Of a DNA stretch of 6,678 bases, positions 1-6,243 are shown in pieces (positions within the stretch are counted from its first letter, which is position 1; every line of letters begins with the position of its first letter). The notes beneath the pieces are model-generated. The model was not told where the DNA came from. It searched no databases and saw only the letters and a list, made by a program, of their open reading frames with translations. The stretch lies in contig CALCFH010000479.1 in the NCBI GenBank assembly GCA_937900215.1, positions 1 to 6,678 of the forward strand, in the 5' to 3' direction. Source of the DNA: an uncultured Cryomorphaceae bacterium. GTDB lineage: Bacteria; Bacteroidota; Bacteroidia; Flavobacteriales; Schleiferiaceae. Position numbers and translations under genes: made by a program.

Positions 1-357
1 CTTCTTCTAAATGCCGAAACCAGTCGCTATCTCTTCCGCATTCTTGCGGTAAAACAAATCATAGAAGATCCAGAATATTTTGGATTTCATCTGCGTAAAA
101 AAGACTTGTACAATCCTCTTTCAGTGAGCAAAATTGAAGTTGATTCTAGCATCACAGATTTGGTGCGCTTTGCAGAAAGCAAGTCTATTAACTACAAGAC
201 TTTAAAGTATTTCAATCCTTGGCTGCGCGAAACCTATCTCAAAAATCCAGAAGGTAAAAAGTACATTATTCTTTTGCCTAAGGCAGACAAAGATTCTTGG
301 ATTAATGATGGCTCCATGCCCGAATTAAACAGTACAGACAGTCTTTCTGTTGAGTAG
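1..357 (+). CDS. MltD-like lytic transglycosylase, C-terminal end (partial)
   Basis: This is the C-terminal 118 residues of a protein whose start lies before the window; the frame is open from base 1 and ends at TAG 355-357. The opening residues, LNAETSRYLFRILAVKQI followed by EDPEYFGF, match the segment after the catalytic SLT domain of MltD-type murein lytic transglycosylases (pattern: ET..Y...+LA...I..DP..YG). Next comes a LysM-like or degenerate peptidoglycan-binding stretch (about residues 42-85: ITDLVRFAESKSINYKTL, then FNPWLR), and a short polar tail. Such enzymes cleave the MurNAc-GlcNAc bond of peptidoglycan in the periplasm or at the outer membrane, forming 1,6-anhydroMurNAc ends. 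The catalytic glutamate is outside the window, so activity cannot be judged. uvrA starts 5 bases after the stop, suggesting cotranscription. The family call rests on the post-SLT motif only; another SLT-domain protein remains possible. Confidence 0.72.
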   Translation, partial: LLLNAETSRYLFRILAVKQIIEDPEYFGFHLRKKDLYNPLSVSKIEVDSSITDLVRFAESKSINYKTLKYFNPWLRETYLKNPEGKKYIILLPKADKDSWINDGSMPELNSTDSLSVE

Positions 358-362
358 AGTCT

Positions 363-3236
363 ATGGCCGAAAATTTGAAAAGTAAAAAGATCCCGCAAAT
401 AGAAGTTTGGGGAGCGCGGGTACACAATCTCAAAAATATCGATGTCCAAATTCCAAGAAATCAACTCGTTGTTATTACGGGTTTAAGTGGAAGTGGAAAA
501 TCGTCTCTAGCCTTTGACACGCTCTATGCCGAAGGGCAGCGCAGGTATATGGAGACTTTATCTGCCTATGCTAGACAGTTCATTGGAAGCATGGAAAGGC
601 CCGATGTAGATAAAATTGACGGCCTTAGTCCTGTAATAAGCATTGAGCAAAAAACCACCAGTAGAAGTCCGCGCTCTACTGTAGGAACGGTTACTGAAAT
701 CTGGGATTTCCTCAGGCTATTGTATGCGAGAACCGCCGAAGCCTATAGCTACAATACGGGAGAAAAAATGGTTCAATATTCTGAAGATCAAATTCTTCAA
801 ATATTGCGGCAAGACTATTCAGAGCGGCGCATTCAGATATTATCGCCCCTTGTTAGAGGTAGAAAAGGCCACTACAGAGAACTTTTTGAGCAAATCGCAC
901 GACAAGGATATCTACGTGTTCGAGTAAACGGTGAAATCAAGGAAATAGTGAGAGGGATGAAACTCGATCGCTATAAAACACATGATATTGAAGTAGTAGT
1001 AGATCGGCTTAAATTAGATGAATCGACTGCCGAAAGACTTAAAAAATCGGTTGATACGGCCTTGAAACTGGGCAAGGGTGTGCTAAGTATTGTGGCTGAA
1101 AATGAAGAAAACCCGCGTTTCTTTAGTAGGCACATGATGTGCCCTACAACGGGTTTATCCTACGAAGCTCCTGAGCCAAACACTTTTTCATTTAACTCAC
1201 CCAGAGGCGCTTGCCATCACTGTAATGGATTAGGACAGGTATCTGAAGTAGAACTGAAGAAAGTAATTCCAAATCCAAAGAAAAATATCCGAAAAGGAGG
1301 TCTAGCACCCATTGGAGAATTTAAAAAAAGTTGGATTTTCAGTCAATTGGAAATCATTGGAGATCGATACGGCTTTAGCCTAGACACACCCATTGAGGAG
1401 ATTTCAGAAGAAGGCATGGATGTGATCCTCTATGGAGCGCAAGAAAGCTTTGAAGTAGAGAATAAAAACCTCGGCATTACCAGAAAATATTCCCTTCAAT
1501 TTGAGGGAATTATTCAGTTTATTGATACTCAAGCGAAGGAAGCCAATAGCGCAAGCCTAAAGCGTTGGGCAGATGATTTCATGAATAAAGTAGAGTGCTC
1601 GGTATGCAATGGAACTCGACTTCAGCTCGAATCGAGATCCTATAAAATCTTAGAAAAGAGTATAGCAGATATTGCCGAACTCTCGATTTCAGAACTATTG
1701 CCTTTTCTTAAAAAAGCAAAAAAGAGCTTTACTGGAAATACAGCTTTGGTTGGAAATGAAATACTTAAAGAACTAATAACTCGTACTGGATTTCTTCTCA
1801 ACGTAGGATTAGAATATCTCAGCTTAAGTCGCTCTGCCAAAACACTCAGTGGAGGCGAAGCCCAAAGAATACGGCTAGCAACTCAAATTGGTTCGCAGTT
1901 AACCAATGTCTTGTATATTCTAGATGAACCCAGTATTGGTCTGCATCAACGAGACAATCACAAACTGATTGACTCACTTCTAGAACTACGGGATTTAGGA
2001 AACTCTGTTATTGTTGTAGAACACGACAAAGACATGATGCAAGCAGCCGATTTTATTCTAGATATGGGTCCGGCGGCTGGAAAATACGGTGGGCGTGTGG
2101 TTGGACAAGGAAAGTTGGAAGACATTAAGAAAGGCGATAGCATTACCTCTCAGTTTTTAGATGGAAGAATGCAAATTGCAATTCCAGAAAGACGAAGAGA
2201 AGGTTCTGGAGATATACTGATTTTACAGGGTGCTTCAGGTAATAATCTAAAAAATGTTACTCTTAAATTACCATTACAGACGCTCATAGTCATCTCTGGA
2301 GTTTCTGGAAGTGGAAAATCTACCTTGATCAATGAAACCCTTGCTCCTATTTTAAGTCAGCATTTTTTCAAGGCTCTTAAAAAGCCCATGCCGTTTAAAA
2401 AAATAAGTGGATTAGAGCATTTAGACAAAGTAATTACCATCGATCAATCGCCCATTGGAAGAACATCGAGAAGCAATCCGGCTACTTATACAGCCGTTCT
2501 AAATGAAATTAGAAATCTTTTTGCTCAGCTTTCTGAATCGAAGATAAGGGGCTATAAAGCGGGGAGATTTAGCTTTAATGTTAAAGGTGGAAGGTGTGAA
2601 ACCTGTCAGGGAGCGGGTGTACGCACTATTGAGATGAACTTCTTGCCCGATGTATATGTACAATGTGAGACATGCAACGGACGAAGATTCAATAGAGAAA
2701 CATTGGAAGTTCGATTCAAAGGAAAATCGATCGCCGACATTCTGGATATGAGCGTAAATGAGGCGGTAGAATTCTTTGAAAACATTCCGAAAATACTTTC
2801 AAAAATTAAGACCTTAAAAGATGTTGGACTGGGCTATATTAATCTAGGTCAACAGTCTACCACCCTTTCTGGAGGTGAAGCTCAGCGCGTTAAATTGGCC
2901 ACTGAACTCAGTAAACGAGATACAGGGAAAACCCTCTATATCTTAGATGAACCCACAACAGGTTTGCATTTTGAAGACGTGCGAATTCTGATGGATGTAC
3001 TCCAAAAATTGGTAGACCGTTCCAATACCGTTTTAGTGATTGAGCACAATTTAGATGTAATCAAATTGGCAGACCATATTGTAGATTTAGGTCCAGAAGG
3101 CGGATCAAAAGGCGGACAAATTGTAGCAGAAGGAACGCCAGAAGAAGTGGTTCAAAAAGCTAAAGGATTCACTGCCCAATATTTAGAAATTGAACTTTCT
3201 GCCCAGCCAACCAATAGCAGTCCTTTATATTTGTAA
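363..3236 (+). CDS. uvrA: UvrA, excinuclease ABC subunit A
   Basis: Full-length UvrA (957 aa, normal for the family), the cytoplasmic ATPase that scans DNA for bulky lesions as a dimer and loads UvrB in nucleotide excision repair. Both ABC modules are intact. Module I has Walker A GLSGSGKSS (residues 40-48), ABC signature LSGGEAQR (495-502) and Walker B YILDEP (518-523). Module II has Walker A GVSGSGKST (646-654), signature LSGGEAQR (835-842) and Walker B YILDEP (859-864). The UvrB-binding and DNA-binding insertion region lies between the first Walker A and first signature. The C-terminal zinc module is complete (C745, C748, C768, C771), but in the N-terminal half only C260, C284, C287 and the pair C412/C415 are seen: T263 replaces one expected cysteine, and the CPxC usually following the YAR motif (121-123) is absent. 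I believe this is common in Bacteroidota. The ATG at 363 gives the normal N-terminus (IEVWGARVHNLKNID). No Shine-Dalgarno is evident. dnaX begins 1 base after the TAA. Confidence 0.98.
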   Translation: MAENLKSKKIPQIEVWGARVHNLKNIDVQIPRNQLVVITGLSGSGKSSLAFDTLYAEGQRRYMETLSAYARQFIGSMERPDVDKIDGLSPVISIEQKTTSRSPRSTVGTVTEIWDFLRLLYARTAEAYSYNTGEKMVQYSEDQILQILRQDYSERRIQILSPLVRGRKGHYRELFEQIARQGYLRVRVNGEIKEIVRGMKLDRYKTHDIEVVVDRLKLDESTAERLKKSVDTALKLGKGVLSIVAENEENPRFFSRHMMCPTTGLSYEAPEPNTFSFNSPRGACHHCNGLGQVSEVELKKVIPNPKKNIRKGGLAPIGEFKKSWIFSQLEIIGDRYGFSLDTPIEEISEEGMDVILYGAQESFEVENKNLGITRKYSLQFEGIIQFIDTQAKEANSASLKRWADDFMNKVECSVCNGTRLQLESRSYKILEKSIADIAELSISELLPFLKKAKKSFTGNTALVGNEILKELITRTGFLLNVGLEYLSLSRSAKTLSGGEAQRIRLATQIGSQLTNVLYILDEPSIGLHQRDNHKLIDSLLELRDLGNSVIVVEHDKDMMQAADFILDMGPAAGKYGGRVVGQGKLEDIKKGDSITSQFLDGRMQIAIPERRREGSGDILILQGASGNNLKNVTLKLPLQTLIVISGVSGSGKSTLINETLAPILSQHFFKALKKPMPFKKISGLEHLDKVITIDQSPIGRTSRSNPATYTAVLNEIRNLFAQLSESKIRGYKAGRFSFNVKGGRCETCQGAGVRTIEMNFLPDVYVQCETCNGRRFNRETLEVRFKGKSIADILDMSVNEAVEFFENIPKILSKIKTLKDVGLGYINLGQQSTTLSGGEAQRVKLATELSKRDTGKTLYILDEPTTGLHFEDVRILMDVLQKLVDRSNTVLVIEHNLDVIKLADHIVDLGPEGGSKGGQIVAEGTPEEVVQKAKGFTAQYLEIELSAQPTNSSPLYL

Positions 3237-3237
3237 T

Positions 3238-4314
3238 ATGGATGCTTTTGTTGTTTCGGCGCGAAAATACCGACCAAAAAATTTTGAAGAAGTAGTAGGA
3301 CAAGGGCATGTTACCCAAACCCTATTAAAAGCAATTGAGAGCAATCATCTTGCTCAAGCTTTGCTTTTTACGGGCCCTAGAGGAGTGGGAAAAACAACTT
3401 GTGCTCGCATATTGGCGAGGCTTATTAATGAAGACCAAAATGGCGGAGCGGACAACAATGACTTTTCATTCAATATTTTCGAGCTGGATGCAGCTTCAAA
3501 CAATTCAGTAGAAGATATCCGCAGCCTTACAGAGCAAGTACGGTTTACGCCACAGCAAGGAAAATACAAGGTCTATATAATAGACGAGGTACATATGCTT
3601 TCTTCTGCGGCATTCAATGCTTTCCTAAAGACATTAGAAGAACCTCCAGCCCATGCCATTTTTATTTTGGCTACCACTGAAAAGCACAAAATCATACCTA
3701 CTATTTTAAGTCGTTGCCAGATTTATGATTTCAAGCGAATTGAAATTGAAGGCATCAGCAGCCATCTAAAATCAGTTGCAGAGGCAGAATCTGTTATTGC
3801 AGAACCTGCTGCCCTTCGATTGATTGCCCAAAAAGCAGATGGAGCATTGCGCGACGCACTAAGTATTTTTGACCGAATTGCCACTTTTTCTGGAAAAAAT
3901 ATCAGCTATCAGGATGTTCTAACTAATCTGAATATCCTAGACTATGATTACTATTTCCGAATTGTAGACTTCTGTTTAAAAGGCGAGGATAAGGCGCTTT
4001 TATTGCTTTTCAATGAAATTTTATCTAAGGGATTTGACGGGCATTTATTCCTCAATGGTCTTTGTGCACATCTGCGCGATTTATTGGTTGCCTCCGACCC
4101 ACGAACGCTAGAATTGTTAGAAGTAGGTGCAGATGTTCAAGAACGCTATAAAGAGCAATCTATAAAGCTGAATGCCCAGTTGCTGTTTGAAAGTCTTAAG
4201 GTATTAACCATTGCAGAAGCAAAATATAAGCTTACCACCAATAGTAGGCTTTTAGTTGAATTGGCCTTGCTGCAGTTGGTGGAAGATTTATCCACGGAAA
4301 AAAAAAAGTCTTAA
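3238..4314 (+). CDS. dnaX: DnaX, gamma-like short product (standard decoding)
   Basis: Reading the genomic sequence without any slip gives 358 aa ending E-K-K-K-S at TAA 4312-4314. The product keeps the complete AAA+ module and the clamp-loader collar, and loses everything that binds polymerase and helicase in tau. That is the composition expected of a gamma subunit, although it is cut closer to the collar than E. coli gamma (431 aa). The start at ATG 3238 gives MDAFVVSARKYRP, the usual N-terminus; a TTG further upstream at 3190 would lie inside uvrA and add a non-conserved leader. The ATG follows the uvrA stop by one base (TAATATG), which favours coupling by reinitiation. Whether this short form is made in vivo depends on slippage efficiency, which the sequence cannot show. 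Confidence 0.75.
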   Translation: MDAFVVSARKYRPKNFEEVVGQGHVTQTLLKAIESNHLAQALLFTGPRGVGKTTCARILARLINEDQNGGADNNDFSFNIFELDAASNNSVEDIRSLTEQVRFTPQQGKYKVYIIDEVHMLSSAAFNAFLKTLEEPPAHAIFILATTEKHKIIPTILSRCQIYDFKRIEIEGISSHLKSVAEAESVIAEPAALRLIAQKADGALRDALSIFDRIATFSGKNISYQDVLTNLNILDYDYYFRIVDFCLKGEDKALLLLFNEILSKGFDGHLFLNGLCAHLRDLLVASDPRTLELLEVGADVQERYKEQSIKLNAQLLFESLKVLTIAEAKYKLTTNSRLLVELALLQLVEDLSTEKKKS

Positions 4315-4994
4315 CGGCTGATCTGCCTCCAGAAAAAGTAAAGCCAAGTTCTACTCCCCAATTAAACATCCCTGAAGAACAAAGCCCTGAGCCAGCAATT
4401 CCGTTGCCCTCTGTAGCAAAACCAATTACTGAAAAGCGCAGTGAGATACTTCCCCGTCCTTCCATTTCTGCACCTTCAAAGGCAGATAAAGAAGTTCAAA
4501 CAGAAGCAACAGCGACCCGAAAACTTCAAATTCCTCAGCGCTCTCGAATTGGTATTTCGCTCGAGAGTCTATCCAATCCAATAGTTGAAAAAGAAGGAGA
4601 TACAGAACCGGAAGAGGATGATGTTTCTGAGAGCTTTGAACTCTCTCTTGCAATAAACAGCTGGAAGAATTATGCGCAGAAAATTGGAAGTTCGACTCAA
4701 TATAAATTGCACAGCCAAGCGATGAACGCGGCCAGTCTGAATAAAGATGCCGAGGGAAATCTGCATGCCAAAGTAGATAGCCGGGCCTTGATGGGACTTA
4801 TTGCAGAAGTGCAATACGACTTGATGCAGTTTCTAAAGACTGATTTGAAAATTAAAAAACTAAGACTTAAAGTTGATGTTGAAGTGCAGGAGAAGGAGCT
4901 TGCTCCCTATACCAATGAAGAAATCTATGCACATTTAGTGAAAATCAACCCAACTTTAGACAAGTTGAAGACGAAATACAACTTAGAGCTTTGA
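3238..4994 (+). CDS. dnaX: DnaX, DNA polymerase III tau subunit (needs -1 recoding at an A10 run)
   Basis: Two frames join into one 585-aa protein: frame 0 from ATG 3238 to base 4305, then the -1 frame from 4305 to TGA 4992-4994. Tau is the clamp-loader ATPase that also tethers polymerase and, in well-studied species, the replicative helicase. AAA+ features: SARKYRP (7-13), Walker A GPRGVGKTT (46-54), Walker B IIDEVH (114-119), sensor 1 LATTEKHK (144-151), SRC arginine finger (158-160), sensor 2 GALRDALS (202-209); the collar domain ends near 350. After the shift comes a Pro/Lys/Glu-rich linker (about 358-465), then a folded C-terminal domain (about 467-585) with SWKNYAQK near 475 and NPTLDKL near the end, as in Bacteroidota DnaX tails. 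The -1 frame is already open at the A run and has no convincing start of its own, so it is a continuation, not a separate gene. A real genomic frameshift or homopolymer miscount is the alternative. The zinc-module cysteines of E. coli DnaX are absent. Confidence 0.88.
4279..4295 (+). promoter_or_regulatory. Small hairpin immediately upstream of the dnaX slippery run
   Basis: GTGGA (4279-4283) and TCCAC (4291-4295) are perfect reverse complements separated by a 7-base loop (AGATTTA), giving a 5-bp stem that ends two bases (GG) before the ten-A run. A nascent-RNA hairpin just 5' of a homopolymer is known to stimulate productive RNA polymerase realignment in some slippage systems, and this placement fits. 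The 5' arm is also purine-rich (GGTGGAAG, 4278-4285) and could act as an internal Shine-Dalgarno-like element as in E. coli dnaX, although this clade appears to use Shine-Dalgarno pairing little. The stem is short, so chance is a real possibility. I see no comparably good hairpin just downstream of the run. Confidence 0.35.
4298..4308 (+). promoter_or_regulatory. dnaX slippery site (A10-G) for frameshifting or transcriptional slippage
   Basis: Ten consecutive A followed by G, read in the dnaX frame as GAA AAA AAA AAG, with TCT TAA directly after. The last seven bases, A AAA AAG (4302-4308), form the -1 frameshift heptamer in correct phase, identical to the E. coli dnaX heptamer. Ten A is also enough for RNA polymerase slippage, as at the nine-A run of Thermus dnaX. 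One extra A in the mRNA (or two fewer) opens the tau frame. One fewer A gives AGT CTT AAC GGC TGA, another immediate stop. This is the longest homopolymer I found in the window; other A runs reach seven. The role is inferred from position and phase. Confidence 0.8.
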
Positions 4995-5692
4995 AAAAGA
5001 ACCTATTCATTCTAGTTCTACTGCTCACTTTTCAATTTCCTTTAAACAGTAATGAGGTGTGGTCTATTCAAAAGGAAGACCTGATTGGATTGAATAAACC
5101 CGAAAAAGATCCTTCCTTCCTGCGCTTAAAGCCCCCTTATACCTCTAGAGAAGATGCGTATTTGAGGAAGGAAGTTTGCCAAGCTTTTATAAAAATGGCC
5201 GATGCTGCCGCTAAAGATGGATTTCGTTTGAGTGTTCTTTCTGCCACACGAAACTTCAAATATCAAAAAGGAATTTGGGAGCGTAAATGGAAGGCAACCA
5301 ATGGAACAGCCACGGAGAAGGCACTCTATATATTGCAGTACAGCAGCATGCCGGGCACATCGAGACATCATTGGGGCACAGACTTCGATATCAATTCTTT
5401 GGAACCCGAGTGGTGGGAGAATGCAGAAGGAGAAAAGCTGTATATATGGTTAAAAGCCAACGCCAAAAGCTTTGGCTTTTTTCAACCCTACGACAAAGAA
5501 AATGGAGAAAGACTAAGTGGATATAGAGATGAAAAATGGCATTGGTCTTATTATCCCCTTTCCAATCGCATGACCTTAGCCTATAATTTTTTAGTTGATT
5601 ACGAAGACATTCAAGGATTTGAAGGATCTGAAAGTGCTGCTTCGATTGAAATCATAGAAAAATATGTCAACGGCATTTTCCCGGTTCAATAA
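4991..5692 (+). CDS. Secreted M15-family metallopeptidase (VanY-like D-Ala-D-Ala carboxypeptidase)
   Basis: A 233-aa exported zinc peptidase, predicted to trim the terminal D-Ala or related D-amino-acid bonds of peptidoglycan stem peptides in the periplasm. The N-terminus MKKNLFILVLLLTFQFPLNS is a typical signal peptide (basic n-region, hydrophobic core, probable cleavage near residue 20). Catalytic signatures of the M15B/VanY group are present: SxHxxG with zinc ligand H126, D133 in G-T-D-F-D, and EKWHW supplying the general base E181 and zinc ligand H184. R87 in SATRN is the likely substrate-binding arginine. The length is normal for a single-domain M15 enzyme. The only start giving the signal peptide is TTG 4991, which overlaps the dnaX tau stop as TTGA; this suggests translational coupling to tau. 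No Shine-Dalgarno is obvious. The 3' end overlaps the convergent acyltransferase gene by 7 bp. The exact bond cleaved (D,D-carboxypeptidase, L,D- or endopeptidase) cannot be read from sequence. Confidence 0.88.
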   Translation: MKKNLFILVLLLTFQFPLNSNEVWSIQKEDLIGLNKPEKDPSFLRLKPPYTSREDAYLRKEVCQAFIKMADAAAKDGFRLSVLSATRNFKYQKGIWERKWKATNGTATEKALYILQYSSMPGTSRHHWGTDFDINSLEPEWWENAEGEKLYIWLKANAKSFGFFQPYDKENGERLSGYRDEKWHWSYYPLSNRMTLAYNFLVDYEDIQGFEGSESAASIEIIEKYVNGIFPVQ

Positions 5693-6243
5693 ATTTTCTC
5701 GTTGTATTTCTCTGGAAACTTAGCATGAATGGGCTTATACAGAGCTTGAATTCTTTCCATATCCTCCTCAAAAACACCACTGGGTTTGAAACAATCCAGA
5801 ATTCCTGCTTCCTTTAATTTATAATCCAAATAGCCTAAGCTGATATTCACCTTCGCCTCATTGGCAATAGTATAAAAACCCGTCCTCCATTTTTCAACTT
5901 TACTTCTGGTGCCTTCGGCTGGAACGATGATAACAAGATCTTTTTCAGATTTCAAAAGAGAAATGGCATATTCTGTTAAACCTGAACCCTTTTTAGAACG
6001 ATTCACACCAATGGCGCCTGTCCATCTAAAAAAGTATCCCCAAGGTCCTTTGGTATAAATATCCTTAATAAAATAGCGTACAGGAATGCCCATTAGCCAA
6101 AAAGCAGCAAGAGAATATGGAAAATCCCAATTGGAAGTATGGGGTGCTGCAATCATTACAGAGGGTATATACTTCTGATAATCATTTACTTTTAACTTCC
6201 ATCCACTTAGAAAAAAGAAAAGCTGGGCACATAGTTTCTTCAT
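5686..6243 (-). CDS. PlsC-family lysophospholipid acyltransferase
   Basis: A 185-aa acyltransferase of the glycerolipid LPLAT/PlsC superfamily, which transfers an acyl chain from acyl-ACP or acyl-CoA to a lysophospholipid or related acceptor at the inner membrane face. Motif I is HTSNWD (H35-x4-D40), the catalytic His-Asp dyad. A motif II-like GAIGVNR ends at R82, and motif III is PAEGTRSK (E110, G111, T112, R113). A hydrophobic stretch (about 43-54, SLAAFWLMGIPV) may associate with the membrane, but there is no clear N-terminal transmembrane helix. It is shorter than classical PlsC (about 240 aa) but matches a compact Bacteroidota subgroup annotated as 1-acyl-sn-glycerol-3-phosphate acyltransferase. 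The true acceptor, lysophosphatidic acid or an ornithine/amino lipid, is unknown. The ATG overlaps the stop of the upstream helicase gene as ATGA (6243-6240), so the two are translationally coupled. Its TGA lies inside the convergent peptidase gene. Confidence 0.88.
   Translation of the reverse strand: MKKLCAQLFFFLSGWKLKVNDYQKYIPSVMIAAPHTSNWDFPYSLAAFWLMGIPVRYFIKDIYTKGPWGYFFRWTGAIGVNRSKKGSGLTEYAISLLKSEKDLVIIVPAEGTRSKVEKWRTGFYTIANEAKVNISLGYLDYKLKEAGILDCFKPSGVFEEDMERIQALYKPIHAKFPEKYNEKIY

Noticed and set aside
106..357. A small 83-aa gene starting at TTG 106
   Set aside because: The frame is open from base 1 with conserved transglycosylase residues before 106, so this is the tail of a truncated larger gene.
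1323..1329. Seven-A run in uvrA as a second slippage site (another at 2397-2403)
   Set aside because: Both are short, the UvrA frame is intact through them, and no domain boundary lies there.
1958..2332. Antisense open frames opposite uvrA (also opposite dnaX and the peptidase)
   Set aside because: They are short, lack recognizable motifs, and lie entirely opposite strongly conserved coding sequence; they are shadows of the real genes.
3190..3237. An upstream TTG start for DnaX inside uvrA
   Set aside because: It adds a 16-residue leader with no family match; ATG 3238 gives the standard MDAFVVSARKYRP start directly after the uvrA stop.
4316..4327. GGC/GCC mini-stem downstream of the dnaX slip site as a frameshift-stimulating structure
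   Set aside because: Only three base pairs with a six-base loop; too weak to be credible.
4404..4994. A separate 196-aa gene starting at TTG 4404
   Set aside because: The same frame is open without a stop back to the ten-A run at 4298-4307, the residues match the tau linker and tail of DnaX, and TTG 4404 has no start context. It is the dnaX 3' part.
5232..5526. Two small plus-strand frames within the peptidase gene
   Set aside because: Both overlap the catalytic HxxG and surrounding residues of the M15 enzyme in other frames and have no family resemblance.
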